From Pseudomonas fluorescens (lineage in GTDB: Bacteria > Pseudomonadota > Gammaproteobacteria > Pseudomonadales > Pseudomonadaceae): a stretch of DNA of 64,000 nt. Position 1 is the stretch's first letter; each line of letters starts with the position of its first letter. The stretch is from positions 62,001 through 126,000 of the forward strand of contig NZ_CABVII010000008.1 in assembly GCF_902497995.1 (NCBI RefSeq), in the 5' to 3' direction. A model generated the notes under the pieces. The model worked only from the letters and a program-made list of their open reading frames with translations, ran no database searches and was not told where the DNA came from. The position numbers were made by a program, and so were the translations under genes. Shown here in pieces: positions 25,910 to 33,972 of this stretch.

Positions 25910-26850
25910 ATCTATATGGTTTTGTGGCGAACTCGCCGGTGAGGAGGGTGGATGCGGATGGGCGGGTGGGGTCATTGTTTGGGGATGAGTCCCAAGACTC
26001 GGTACCTGAAGCCGTGCTCAATAGCCTTGTAATGCCGAACGGGAGTCAGTTGAATCCAATCGAAATCGACGCGGGCGATTTCAACTCACCATCTTCCGCA
26101 TTGAGTTTCGGTGGATTGTTTGAAGCGCCGGCGACTCTGACGGAGTTGAATTTTGGGAGGGCGTTGGCAGGAGAAATATCGCCTCCCCTGCCTGTTCAAC
26201 CAGCCGGGGCTGGGGTGGTAGATCCGCTTGCTTGCCCCACATGCGGCAAAGTTTTTACACGAAAAGAAAACTTAAAAAGACATCAACGAGTGCATACAGG
26301 CGAAACGCCCTATCGCTGCGGTGAGGCGGGATGTAATAAATCCTTTAAGCATTCGTCTGAGTTAAAACAACATGAGCGAATTCATACCGGTGAAAAGCCC
26401 TACCGCTGCGGAGAGGCCGGATGTACCGAATCGTTTAGTCGGCTGAATAGGTTAAAGAGTCACGTGCTAATTCATACGGATGAAAAGCCCTATCGCTGCG
26501 GAGAGGAAGGATGTACTAAATCGTTTACAGATCCGTCTAATTTAAAAGCACATGAGCGAACTCACACAGGTGAAAAACCCTATCGCTGCGGAGAGGCCGG
26601 ATGTAATGAGTCGTTTCTTCGGCGGAGTCAGTTAAGTCGTCACATGCGAACTCATACCGGTGAAAAGCCATTTGCTTGCATGGGCGCGGGATGTGATAAA
26701 AAATTTGCGCACGGATTCGATATGCTTAGGCATGCTCAAACTCATAAGCCCAAGCTCTATTGCACGGTGGGTGACTGTCATGTGGGAGTGGCAACTCACT
26801 ACTCTCTAAAGCTACATGTCCAAAGAAAACATCCCGGCCAGCAGTTGTGA
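25885..26850 (+). CDS. C-terminal payload of the TccC-like protein: seven tandem C2H2 zinc fingers
   Basis: This is the continuation of the RHS protein in the -1 frame. The first 28 residues (PAGAVDGLNLYGFVANSPV then DADG) complete the TccC cleavage region. A linker of about 85 residues follows, containing a Pro-rich stretch. From 26233 to 26832 lie seven C2H2 fingers. Finger 1 is C-x2-C-x12-H-x3-H, fingers 2-6 are C-x4-C-x12-H-x3-H, and finger 7 is C-x4-C-x12-H-x4-H. Five linkers read TGEKP or close variants (TGETP, TDEKP). This is the architecture of eukaryotic TFIIIA/Krueppel-type nucleic-acid-binding proteins, not of bacterial Ros/MucR single fingers. The payload has about 45% G+C in sampled blocks, against about 70% in the core. 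An independent start would be possible in this frame (it is open from 25612), but the layout indicates a fusion. Confidence 0.85.
   Translation, partial: PAGAVDGLNLYGFVANSPVRRVDADGRVGSLFGDESQDSVPEAVLNSLVMPNGSQLNPIEIDAGDFNSPSSALSFGGLFEAPATLTELNFGRALAGEISPPLPVQPAGAGVVDPLACPTCGKVFTRKENLKRHQRVHTGETPYRCGEAGCNKSFKHSSELKQHERIHTGEKPYRCGEAGCTESFSRLNRLKSHVLIHTDEKPYRCGEEGCTKSFTDPSNLKAHERTHTGEKPYRCGEAGCNESFLRRSQLSRHMRTHTGEKPFACMGAGCDKKFAHGFDMLRHAQTHKPKLYCTVGDCHVGVATHYSLKLHVQRKHPGQQL
26311..26757 (+). repeat. 90-bp tandem repeats encoding zinc fingers 2-6
   Basis: The sequence TATCGCTGCGG (TACCGCTGCGG in one copy) recurs at 26311, 26401, 26491 and 26581, exactly 90 bp apart, and a degenerate fifth unit starts at 26671. 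Each unit encodes one 30-residue finger plus linker. The near-identical CGCTGCGGAGAGGCCGGATGT segments suggest that the array grew by tandem duplication; the helix codons differ between units. Confidence 0.9.
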
Positions 26851-26880
26851 AACTTCATGGTTTTTTCTACCGAGCTCGAT

Positions 26881-26907
26881 AAAAAACCACGCAGTCGGTG
26901 GTTTTTA
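26881..26907. terminator. Bidirectional terminator
   Basis: AAAAACCAC and GTGGTTTTT form a 9-bp stem around GCAGTCG. The T run on one strand and the A run on the other let it serve both the toxin gene (plus) and queD (minus), which end on either side. Confidence 0.8.
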
Positions 26908-26916
26908 ACTGATAGC

Positions 26917-27273
26917 TCACTCCCCGCGATAAATACACCCACTCGTACAAGTCTCATGTATCCGAATCGCACTAAGCTCCGGCAACAACGGCTTCAACTC
27001 CCCCCAGATCCACTTGGCCAACACTTCACTGGTCGGATTCTCCAACCCCGGAATATCATTCAAATAGTTATGATCCAACCGCTCATACAGCGGCTTGAAG
27101 ATCGCCTTGATTTCCGAAAAGTCCCGTATCCACCCAGTATGCGGATCAAGATCGCCACTCAAATGGATCGCCACTTTGAACGAGTGACCGTGCAGGCGAC
27201 CGCACTTGTGGCCTTCCGGGACGTGGGGCAGGCGGTGGGCGGATTCGAAGGTAAACTCTTTGAAGATTTCCAC
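26917..27273 (-). CDS. queD: 6-carboxy-5,6,7,8-tetrahydropterin synthase
   Basis: This 118-residue protein acts in the queuosine pathway, converting dihydroneopterin triphosphate to 6-carboxytetrahydropterin. The zinc ligands His13, His28 and His30 and the catalytic Cys24 are visible in FESAHRLP and [10 protein letters not shown]; the DHNYLND and [10 protein letters not shown] regions also fit. The length is normal for QueD. The patatin-like gene lies 94 bp upstream on the same strand, with no sign of shared function. Confidence 0.95.
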   Translation of the reverse strand: MEIFKEFTFESAHRLPHVPEGHKCGRLHGHSFKVAIHLSGDLDPHTGWIRDFSEIKAIFKPLYERLDHNYLNDIPGLENPTSEVLAKWIWGELKPLLPELSAIRIHETCTSGCIYRGE

Positions 27274-27367
27274 AGTGGTTTGAGCTCTGTCAGGTGGCGA
27301 TCGCCGCGGCGATGTGGGCAGACTGTGAGTTTAACAGTTTGCGTTTGGGCTTGCGGGAAAACACTGA

Positions 27368-28447
27368 CTAAAGGGTCAGCAAGTGATTTCCGAGACGACC
27401 GTTGACGGCTAGTTCGAGGAACTCGTCACCCAGCCGACGACTTTCGTCCATCGCTGCGCGCCAGTATTTTTTTCGGTTCGGGGCATCGCCCGCGAAGCGC
27501 TTGAAATCATTACGGTCCGGCAGTTTGCCGTAGGGCAGGCGCGCGAGGTATTCCTTTGACGGTGCCAGCAGCAGGACATCCTGCAGGCGCGCAGGACAGG
27601 CGCGGCGCCATGGCAGGGTCTTGTCGAACCAGCCGGGAATGACCCGGTCGGTGAAATGTGGATAGAGCACGACGTCGGTGCCGCTGTAGGGCAGGTCGAG
27701 GTGATAGTCCAGCAGGCCGCCATCGCGGAAAGTTCCTGAGCCTGCGCCCGGCAGGTCGCGCACGCCTTCCATCACCATCGGGATCGAGCCCGAGGCCAAC
27801 AAAGCCTGGCGCAGATTGCCGGCATCCAGCGCAACGAAGCGCGACGGGAAATCGTTCAACGCATTGAGCGGTGGCGCCAGGCGCGGGTCATGGAGGATCA
27901 GCCGTTCGAAATGCCGTGACAGTCGCGCGCGGCCGCGCAGGTTGTCGGCAATCACCGACGACAGCCCCAGCCCCAAGCGGCCGCGATGATCGTCCGCCAA
28001 CAGACCGTGGCTCTTGACCACCATGATGTTCAGTCGGTAATGAGGGTTGTCGAAGATCGAGGTATCGCGGCCGTCGAGCAGTTCATCGAGCATGCGCCGG
28101 GAACTCTGGCTGATCTGCGCCATGGTCACGCCCTTGGCGAAATGCTGCTCGGTGTACAGATGACCGAGGCGGCGAATGCCTTCGGCGGCATCCGGCAGGC
28201 AGGCGCTGGCAAAGCGCCAGGCGCCCACCGAGGCGCCGATCAATGAGCGTTCCCTTGGCGCCGCCGGCAGCCATTCGCCGAACAGCGCCAGGTCCAGCCC
28301 TTGAATGCCCAGCGCCTTGGGGCCACCGGCGGCGCCGGGCAGCGTGCCGACGTCGGCGGCGCTCAAACCGTTTGCACGAATGCGTGCGAAGGCACGGGAA
28401 CCGGCTTTAAGGGTCAGGGACGGGAACTTGATGTGGATGGCGGTCAT
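27368..28447 (-). CDS. Patatin-like phospholipase family protein
   Basis: The 359-residue protein has the patatin serine-Asp dyad. The nucleophile elbow GASVGAW has Ser at about residue 73, and DGGLLDYH provides the catalytic Asp at about 243. The oxyanion segment GAAGGPK precedes it. There is no signal peptide. Patatin-like proteins hydrolyse acyl esters of phospholipids or neutral lipids; the substrate here is unknown. The start at 28447 (MTAIHIKFPSL) is the only good ATG. Confidence 0.88.
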   Translation of the reverse strand: MTAIHIKFPSLTLKAGSRAFARIRANGLSAADVGTLPGAAGGPKALGIQGLDLALFGEWLPAAPRERSLIGASVGAWRFASACLPDAAEGIRRLGHLYTEQHFAKGVTMAQISQSSRRMLDELLDGRDTSIFDNPHYRLNIMVVKSHGLLADDHRGRLGLGLSSVIADNLRGRARLSRHFERLILHDPRLAPPLNALNDFPSRFVALDAGNLRQALLASGSIPMVMEGVRDLPGAGSGTFRDGGLLDYHLDLPYSGTDVVLYPHFTDRVIPGWFDKTLPWRRACPARLQDVLLLAPSKEYLARLPYGKLPDRNDFKRFAGDAPNRKKYWRAAMDESRRLGDEFLELAVNGRLGNHLLTL

Positions 28448-28565
28448 ACCGGTCTCTATTTCTGGCGAGCGGGGGATTATAAGCGCCCACGATCAATGTG
28501 CTTGTTCGCGACGGCGGTTAACGGTAACGCGGGGTGTCTGAAGTAACGCGGCGTCCTATCGTTCA

Positions 28566-28592
28566 TCGCGAGCAAGCTCGCTCCTACAGGGG
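28566..28592. repeat. Single REP unit
   Basis: CGCGAGCAAGCTCGCTCC followed by TACAGG is one unpaired REP unit in the 260-bp gap between the divergent patatin and PepSY genes. Confidence 0.7.
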
Positions 28593-28707
28593 CGGGGCGT
28601 ATCCGTGATGTTGTGGTGCTATCGCCAATGATGGCAATTCAGTTTCAATTAAGTTGAAATCGCTAAAGTGGCTCCCGTAAGCAGCACATAAAAATACGGA
28701 GACACCC

Positions 28708-29016
28708 ATGAAAACCTTGACTGCCCTGTTCACCGCCACCCTCATCACCCTGACCGCCGGCATTGCCCAGGCTCGCGACCTGGGCCCCGATGAAGCCCTG
28801 AGACTGCGTGACGCTGGTACCATTGTGTCTTTCGAGAAGCTCAACGCCATCGCATTGGCCAAACATCCGGGTTCCACCATCACCGAAACCGAACTGGAAG
28901 AAGAGTACGGCAAGTACATCTATCAGGTGGAAATGCGCGATCCACAGGGCATTGAGTGGGACCTGGAACTGGACGCTGTCAGCGGGCAGGTGCTCAGGGA
29001 TCATCAGGATACGTAA
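28708..29016 (+). CDS. PepSY domain protein 1
   Basis: This is a 102-residue exported protein. Residues 1-22 form a signal peptide (LTALFTATLITLTAGIAQA), followed by one small PepSY fold (FEKLNAIALAKHPGS... YQVEMRDPQGIEWDLELDAVSGQVL). PepSY domains are periplasmic or membrane-linked and are often associated with sensing or peptidase inhibition. It is the first of four closely packed genes ending in a two-component system, so it may modulate or report to the sensor. AATACGGAGA upstream includes a GGAG Shine-Dalgarno. Confidence 0.87.
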   Translation: MKTLTALFTATLITLTAGIAQARDLGPDEALRLRDAGTIVSFEKLNAIALAKHPGSTITETELEEEYGKYIYQVEMRDPQGIEWDLELDAVSGQVLRDHQDT

Positions 29017-29339
29017 TGAAGGTGCTTTGTTTTGCAAATCGGCGCGCCTGCAGCCGCCTGGCCTTGGCGCTTCTGGTTGTGTGCTCGGCGGTGATGGCCC
29101 GGGACCTGGATCAGGACGAAGCCCTGCGCCTGCGTCAGCAAGGGGTGATTCTGCCGCTGGAGCAGCTGTTGCAGCAGGCGCTGGACCGCTACCCCGGGGC
29201 CAAGCTGCTGGAAGCCGAGCTCGAGGAAAAGCACGATGTCTACGTTTATGAAGTCGAGCTGCTGACCGCCGACGGTGTGGTCCGTGAGCTGGACCTCGAT
29301 GCCAGCACTGGCCAGTTACTGAAAGACAAGGAAGATTGA
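29016..29339 (+). CDS. PepSY domain protein 2
   Basis: The protein has 107 residues from the ATG at 29016, which shares one base with the stop of the preceding gene. It has a hydrophobic signal segment (LALALLVVCSAVMA) and a PepSY fold very similar in layout to its neighbour (DLDQDEALRLRQQGVILPLE, then VYEVELLTADGVVRELDLDA). The two probably arose by tandem duplication. Translational coupling and the immediate response-regulator gene (3-bp gap) tie it to the two-component system. Confidence 0.85.
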   Translation: MKVLCFANRRACSRLALALLVVCSAVMARDLDQDEALRLRQQGVILPLEQLLQQALDRYPGAKLLEAELEEKHDVYVYEVELLTADGVVRELDLDASTGQLLKDKED

Positions 29340-29342
29340 CCC

Positions 29343-30011
29343 ATGCGATTGCTCCTGGTGGAAGACCACGTGCCCCTGGCCGACGAACTGATGGCCGGCC
29401 TCAACCGCCAGGGCTATGCCGTGGACTGGCTGGCGGACGGTCGCGATGCGGTGTACCAAGGCAGCAGCGAGCCTTATGACCTGATCATCCTCGACCTCGG
29501 CCTGCCGGGTCTGCCAGGGCTCGAAGTACTGGCGCAATGGCGGGCCGGCGGCTTGGTCACACCGGTGCTGATCCTCACGGCCCGCGGCTCCTGGGCCGAG
29601 CGCATCGAAGGCCTCAAGGCCGGCGCCGACGATTACCTGACCAAACCTTTCCACCCTGAAGAATTGCACCTGCGGGTCCAGGCGCTGTTGCGCCGCTCCC
29701 ACGGCCAGGCCAACCAGCCGACGCTCAAGGCGGCGGGTTTGCACCTGGATGAAGGCCGTCAGTGCGTGACCCGCGACGGCGCCGACATCCAGCTCACCGC
29801 GGCTGAATTCCGCCTGTTGCGCTACTTCATGTTGCACCCCGAACAGATCCTGTCCAAAAGCCACCTCGCCGAACACCTCTACGACGGTGAAACCGAGCGC
29901 GATTCCAATGTGCTGGAAGTCCACGTCAACCACCTGCGACGCAAACTGGGGCGAAGCGTGATCGAAACCCGTCGCGGCCAGGGTTACCTGTTCGGCGGGC
30001 AAGCCCGGTGA
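29343..30011 (+). CDS. OmpR/PhoP-family response regulator
   Basis: The 222-residue protein has a receiver domain (about residues 1-115) with acidic DH near residue 9, the phospho-acceptor Asp in [10 protein letters not shown] and Lys in LTKPFHP. A winged-helix DNA-binding domain of OmpR type follows (about 125-220, [16 protein letters not shown] and [10 protein letters not shown]). It resembles the QseB/PmrA branch. Its stop overlaps the start of the sensor kinase gene by 4 bp. The target genes are not known; an autoregulated four-gene operon is likely. Confidence 0.93.
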   Translation: MRLLLVEDHVPLADELMAGLNRQGYAVDWLADGRDAVYQGSSEPYDLIILDLGLPGLPGLEVLAQWRAGGLVTPVLILTARGSWAERIEGLKAGADDYLTKPFHPEELHLRVQALLRRSHGQANQPTLKAAGLHLDEGRQCVTRDGADIQLTAAEFRLLRYFMLHPEQILSKSHLAEHLYDGETERDSNVLEVHVNHLRRKLGRSVIETRRGQGYLFGGQAR

Positions 30012-31321
30012 GGTCGATCCAGCGCCGCTTGAGCCTGGGGCTGATCAGCGTGATGGTGATCGTCGGCCTGGTGCTGGCGCAGACCAGTCTGTGGCTGTTC
30101 GAAATGGGTTTGCAGCGCTACCTCGAGGCCGGGTTGCGCAACGACAGTGAAAGCCTGCTGGTGGCGCTGGTGCGCGGGCCGCAGGGGTTGCAGCTGGATG
30201 AGCGGCACTTGTCGCCGGCGTATCAGCGCCCGTTTTCCGGGCATTATTTCCGCATCGATTTCGCCGACAGCCATTGGCGCTCCCGTTCGCTGTGGGATCA
30301 GGAACTGCCGCGCCTGGACCAGCCCGGCCTGCACAGCAACCTGCAACTGGGGCCGGAAGGGCAGCAGCTGCTGATATTGCGCTCGGACTATCGCCGCCTG
30401 GGCCAGTCGATTTCCATCAGCGTCGCCCAGGACTACACCCCGGTGCGCGAGAGCTTTTTGCGCATGCAACAGGTCGGTCTTGGCCTGGGCCTGGCGGGGT
30501 TGCTGTTGATTCTGGTGTTGCAGCGGGTCACCGTGCGCCGCGCCTTGCGTCCGCTGGAAAAGGCCCGTGAACAAATCGCCCAATTGCAGCAGGGGCAGCG
30601 CTCGCAACTCGATGACCGGGTGCCGGTGGAGCTGGAGCCGTTGGTGGCGCAGATAAACCATTTGCTGGCCCACACTGAAGACAGCCTCAAGCGTTCGCGC
30701 AATGCCTTGGGCAATCTTGGGCACGCCTTGAAAACGCCGTTGGCGGTGTTGTTGAGCCTGGCTTCAAGCGAGAAGCTCGATGCCCACCCGGAACTGCGCG
30801 AGGTGATTCAGGCGCAGCTCGAGCAGGTGCGGCAGCGGCTCGATCGCGAACTCAACCGCGCCCGGTTGTCCGGCGACACACTGCCGGGGGCGCTGTTCGA
30901 TTGCGACGCGCAACTGCCGGGGTTGCTGGCGACCTTGAACATGATCCACGGTGAGCACCTGGACCTCAGCTACGTGGCGCCGCAAGGTTTGCAACTGCCG
31001 TGGGACCGGGAGGATTTGCTGGAGTTGCTCGGCAACCTGCTGGACAACGCCTGCAAGTGGGCGGATGCCGAAGTTCGCCTGAGCGTGGTCGAGACGGCGC
31101 AAGGGTTTGAGCTAAGCGTGGAAGATGATGGGCCGGGGATTCCCGAGGACCAGCGCGATCAGGTGTTCAGTCGCGGTACGCGGCTTGACGAGCAGACCGA
31201 TGGGCATGGGTTGGGATTGGGCATTGTGCGCGACATCGTTGAAACGTGGGGCGGGGTGTTGCGGCTGGAAGAGAGCGAGTGGGGCGGGTTGAAGGTGGTA
31301 ATCGAATTGCCCAAGCGCTGA
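30008..31321 (+). CDS. Sensor histidine kinase
   Basis: The 437-residue inner-membrane kinase starts at GTG 30008 inside the end of the response-regulator gene. Two membrane helices (about residues 12-32 and 150-172) flank a periplasmic sensor domain of about 120 residues. The phospho-acceptor His lies in LGHALKTPL, followed by N box [11 protein letters not shown]1 box DDGPGIP and G2 box GHGLGLGI. The sensor domain has no recognised ligand motif; the RExxE iron motif of BqsS-type sensors is absent. The two periplasmic PepSY proteins of the operon are candidate partners. Confidence 0.92.
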   Translation: MRSIQRRLSLGLISVMVIVGLVLAQTSLWLFEMGLQRYLEAGLRNDSESLLVALVRGPQGLQLDERHLSPAYQRPFSGHYFRIDFADSHWRSRSLWDQELPRLDQPGLHSNLQLGPEGQQLLILRSDYRRLGQSISISVAQDYTPVRESFLRMQQVGLGLGLAGLLLILVLQRVTVRRALRPLEKAREQIAQLQQGQRSQLDDRVPVELEPLVAQINHLLAHTEDSLKRSRNALGNLGHALKTPLAVLLSLASSEKLDAHPELREVIQAQLEQVRQRLDRELNRARLSGDTLPGALFDCDAQLPGLLATLNMIHGEHLDLSYVAPQGLQLPWDREDLLELLGNLLDNACKWADAEVRLSVVETAQGFELSVEDDGPGIPEDQRDQVFSRGTRLDEQTDGHGLGLGIVRDIVETWGGVLRLEESEWGGLKVVIELPKR

Positions 31322-31347
31322 CCCCGATCTCAATCCCCCCGCGGGTC

Positions 31348-31443
31348 CCCTGTAGGAGCTGGCTTGCCAGCGAAGGCGTCCTGACAGCCAACATATGTGT
31401 TGGATGTGCTACCGCTTTCGCTGGCAAGCCAGCTCCTACAGGG
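31348..31443. repeat. REPIN, GAGCTGGCTTGCCAGCG class
   Basis: An inverted REP pair of a third sequence class (core GAGCTGGCTTGCCAGCG) with CCCTGTAG/CTACAGGG ends. The inner TGGCTTGCCA is itself palindromic. Confidence 0.88.
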
Positions 31444-31576
31444 GATCGCGCAGGGGCTTTGACATGGGGGTGACTCTGCGGCACAGTGCGCGCCCTCTAA
31501 TAAAACCCACTCTTCAATCCGCTGGCGGCTCTCGCAGACTGCCGGCCGGACTCATTCCGTTTGTCTTGAGGTCTTG

Positions 31577-32896
31577 ATGATGAATGCAGTAATTGCCGCG
31601 GTCGGCGTCATGCTGATACTCAGCCTGTCCCGCGTGCATGTGGTGATCGCGCTGATTGTCGGCGCGCTGGTCGGTGGTCTGACCGGTGGCCTGGGCATCG
31701 ACGCGACGCTCAAGGCGTTCAACAGCGGCCTCGGCGGTGGCGCAACGGTGGCTTTGTCCTACGCCTTGCTCGGTGCGTTCGCGGTGGCGATTGCCAAGTC
31801 CGGCCTGGCCCATGCCCTGGCCGACAAGGCCCTGGCGATGGTCGATCGCCAGCACGCCAGCGGTGGCGGTCAGGTCAAGTGGCTGCTGATCGGCTTGCTC
31901 TGGGTGGTGGCCATCGCCTCCCAGAATATCTTGCCGATACATATCGCCTTTATTCCGCTGCTGGTGCCGCCGCTGTTATACGTGCTGACCAAGCTGCAAC
32001 TGGACCGCCGGCTGATCGCCTGTGTCATTACCTTTGGCCTGATCACGCCGTACATGTTCCTGCCCGTTGGCTTCGGCAACATTTTCCTTAATGAAATCCT
32101 GCTGGCCAACGTTGCCCGCAGCGGCGTCGATATCAGCGGCATCAACGTCACCCATGCCATGGGCATTCCGGCGTTGGGCATGGTGTTCGGCCTGGGTGCA
32201 GCGTTTATCAGCTACCGCAGGAAGCGTGTCTACGATCTGGAAAAAATCGAACAGGTCGAGCAGGTCGCGGTGCAGTACAACCCGTTGAGCCTGATGGTGG
32301 CCGGCCTGGCCATCGCCGCAGCGTTCATCGTTCAGTTGCTGCTGGACTCGATGATCATCGGCGCGCTGGCAGGGTTTCTGATTTTTTCGGTGTCGGGCAT
32401 CGTCAAATGGCGCGACACCGACGACTTGTTCACCGAAGGCATGAAGATGATGGCGATGATCGGCTTCATCATGATCGCCGCCTCAGGCTTTGGCGAAGTG
32501 ATCAAAGCCACCGGGCAGGTGCAGACGCTGGTCGAAGCCTCAGCCTCGTGGATCGGCCACAGCAAGGCCGTCGGCGCGTTGCTGATGTTGCTGGTGGGCC
32601 TGTTGGTGACCATGGGCATCGGCTCGTCGTTTTCCACGGTACCGATCCTGGCGGTTATTTTCGTGCCGCTGTGCGTGCAACTGGGCTTCAGCCCGCTGGC
32701 GATCGTCAGCATCGTCGGTACGGCCGGCGCCCTGGGTGACGCCGGTTCGCCCGCCTCGGACTCGACTCTCGGCCCGACCTCCGGCCTTAACATCGACGGC
32801 CAGCATCACCACATCTGGGACACCGTGGTCCCGACTTTCCTGCATTACAACCTGCCGTTGCTGGGGTTTGGCTGGGTGGCGGCGATGGTCCTCTGA
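31577..32896 (+). CDS. NhaC/YuiF-type Na+/H+ antiporter family protein
   Basis: This is an integral membrane protein of about 439 residues with roughly 11-12 helices. Segments such as [36 protein letters not shown] and [20 protein letters not shown] match the YuiF-type antiporter family of the ion-transporter superfamily. Some relatives act as amino-acid permeases, so the substrate is uncertain. ATG at 31577 and at 31580 are both possible; GAGG lies 5 and 8 bases upstream respectively. It stands as a single gene after a REPIN. Confidence 0.82.
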   Translation: MMNAVIAAVGVMLILSLSRVHVVIALIVGALVGGLTGGLGIDATLKAFNSGLGGGATVALSYALLGAFAVAIAKSGLAHALADKALAMVDRQHASGGGQVKWLLIGLLWVVAIASQNILPIHIAFIPLLVPPLLYVLTKLQLDRRLIACVITFGLITPYMFLPVGFGNIFLNEILLANVARSGVDISGINVTHAMGIPALGMVFGLGAAFISYRRKRVYDLEKIEQVEQVAVQYNPLSLMVAGLAIAAAFIVQLLLDSMIIGALAGFLIFSVSGIVKWRDTDDLFTEGMKMMAMIGFIMIAASGFGEVIKATGQVQTLVEASASWIGHSKAVGALLMLLVGLLVTMGIGSSFSTVPILAVIFVPLCVQLGFSPLAIVSIVGTAGALGDAGSPASDSTLGPTSGLNIDGQHHHIWDTVVPTFLHYNLPLLGFGWVAAMVL

Positions 32897-33002
32897 CTTC
32901 ACGTCGGCGTGTCGTTAAAGCCTTAACCACGCCAATCCACGGGGGGGGCGCCGCAGGTTCGGGCCGCGTTCGGACGATCTGTTGATTTTGCTTTTCAAAA
33001 AC

Positions 33003-33037
33003 AAGATCAAAAGATCGCAGCCTGCGGCAGCTCCTAC
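33003..33037. repeat. Single REP-like unit, TCAAAAGATCGCAGCC class
   Basis: GATCAAAAGATCGCAGCC followed by TGCGGCAGCTCCTACA is a dispersed repeat type common in P. fluorescens genomes. It lies about 60 bp before the metallothionein gene. A degenerate relative is at 37221-37256. Confidence 0.55.
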
Positions 33038-33094
33038 ACTGGTATTACGGTGAGCATTACAGCCCCGGACGACCACCACAATGGAGTCAGACTC

Positions 33095-33262
33095 ATGATC
33101 GACAGTGAAAGCATCTGCGACTGCCCCAAATGTTTCTGCAAGCTGGGCGAACATCCGATCGCTCGCCACGGCAAGCACTATTGCTGCGAAGCCTGCGCCA
33201 AGCACCATGAGCACGGCGAAGAGTGCGCCAGCAAAGGCTGCAAGTGCGCCCACGGCAAATAG
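33095..33262 (+). CDS. Bacterial metallothionein
   Basis: This is a 55-residue protein with ten cysteines (residues 8, 10, 13, 15, 30, 31, 34, 44, 49 and 51) and several His. The spacing (CDCPKCFC, YCCEAC, GCKC) is typical of bacterial SmtA/BmtA-type metallothioneins, which bind Zn, Cd and other soft metals in the cytosol. The ATG at 33095 has GGAG 11 bases upstream; an earlier in-frame ATG at 33050 would add 15 residues unlike the family. A perfect hairpin follows the stop. Confidence 0.92.
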   Translation: MIDSESICDCPKCFCKLGEHPIARHGKHYCCEACAKHHEHGEECASKGCKCAHGK

Positions 33263-33274
33263 CTCATCCAGGTA

Positions 33275-33300
33275 AAGTGGAGCCTATTCGGGCTCCACTT
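33275..33300. terminator. Hairpin shared by convergent genes
   Basis: AAGTGGAGCC and GGCTCCACTT form a perfect 10-bp stem around TATTCG. It lies after the metallothionein stop and overlaps the last codons of the minus-strand gene. It lacks a long T run but is well placed as a bidirectional terminator. Confidence 0.55.
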
Positions 33301-33562
33301 CCAGTTTCAGGCTTTGATCATCCAGTCGTTTGGTATGGCGGACGACGCCATTCAGTCGTCGTCCTTCAACCATGACCACCAGCGTTTTCGCCTGTTCCAG
33401 ATCCGGCGGCAAGGGTGGCTGCACGCGTAACGCGAAGCGTGTCGGCTCATGTTCGACTTGTTCCAGCCCGACCTGACACTCGGCGCTTTTGGTGACTCGC
33501 CCGAACAGTGTATCGAGGCCGTAGTCGATGTGTGCCTGGCTGGTGAGCGGCGTCGTTGTCAT
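33284..33562 (-). CDS. Conserved-looking hypothetical protein
   Basis: I do not recognise this 92-residue protein. It has no signal peptide or membrane segment. It is compositionally like a soluble beta-rich domain (FALRVQPPLPPDLEQAKTLV, then LNGVVRHTKRLDDQSLKLEV). Its length, good start (MTTTPLTSQAHIDYGLD) and 39-bp distance to the next minus-strand gene support a real two-gene unit. Function unknown. Confidence 0.65.
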   Translation of the reverse strand: MTTTPLTSQAHIDYGLDTLFGRVTKSAECQVGLEQVEHEPTRFALRVQPPLPPDLEQAKTLVVMVEGRRLNGVVRHTKRLDDQSLKLEVEPE

Positions 33563-33601
33563 GTACTGGTTCCTCCCAATGTCCGGAACGGGCGCGACCG
33601 G

Positions 33602-33829
33602 TCAATTCGCCGGCCGCCACTTGACGTTCTCCACGCCGAATTTCTCCGCCATCGGCTTGCTGGTCTTTTGCACCTTTTCCCGGCCGAAGCGCGGGATCCG
33701 ACCCACGCCGGCGTCGCAGCTCGCCCAATGCCAGGCCTGCGCATTATCCATTTTTTCCAGGCGGATAATGAACGACTTGGGAGCGCCATGAAGGGTGTAT
33801 TCAATGACGAAAAGATTTGCATTGTTCAT
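33602..33829 (-). CDS. Small conserved protein, DUF6555-like
   Basis: This 75-residue cytosolic protein begins MNNANLFVIEYTLHGAPKSF and resembles small Pseudomonas proteins grouped as DUF6555. That family name is recalled, not checked. It is basic at the C-terminus (GREKVQKTSKPMAEKFGVEN). No motif or function is visible. It lies upstream of the 92-residue hypothetical gene on the same strand, divergent from selD. Confidence 0.65.
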   Translation of the reverse strand: MNNANLFVIEYTLHGAPKSFIIRLEKMDNAQAWHWASCDAGVGRIPRFGREKVQKTSKPMAEKFGVENVKWRPAN

Positions 33830-33972
33830 AGAGCCCGTATTCCTCCCTGTGGTAATAGAGGGATCGTCGGCGTCGCGGAAAATTCATTCGGATTGTCGGA
33901 CGGCTGCGGCAGCACCTGAAAATCGGGGTTGTTGTAGACTCTTGGGCTATGACTTCACGAGGTGTTCCCCCA

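Noticed and set aside
26233..26832. Zinc fingers as eukaryotic contamination or an assembly chimera
   Set aside because: The array continues in the same frame from the RHS core end, ends in a normal stop followed by a bacterial terminator and queD, and has no introns. Read-level proof is still needed.
29343..31321. Assignment of the two-component system to BqsRS
   Set aside because: Co-occurrence with small periplasmic proteins is suggestive, but the sensor lacks the RExxE motif and the gene order does not settle it.
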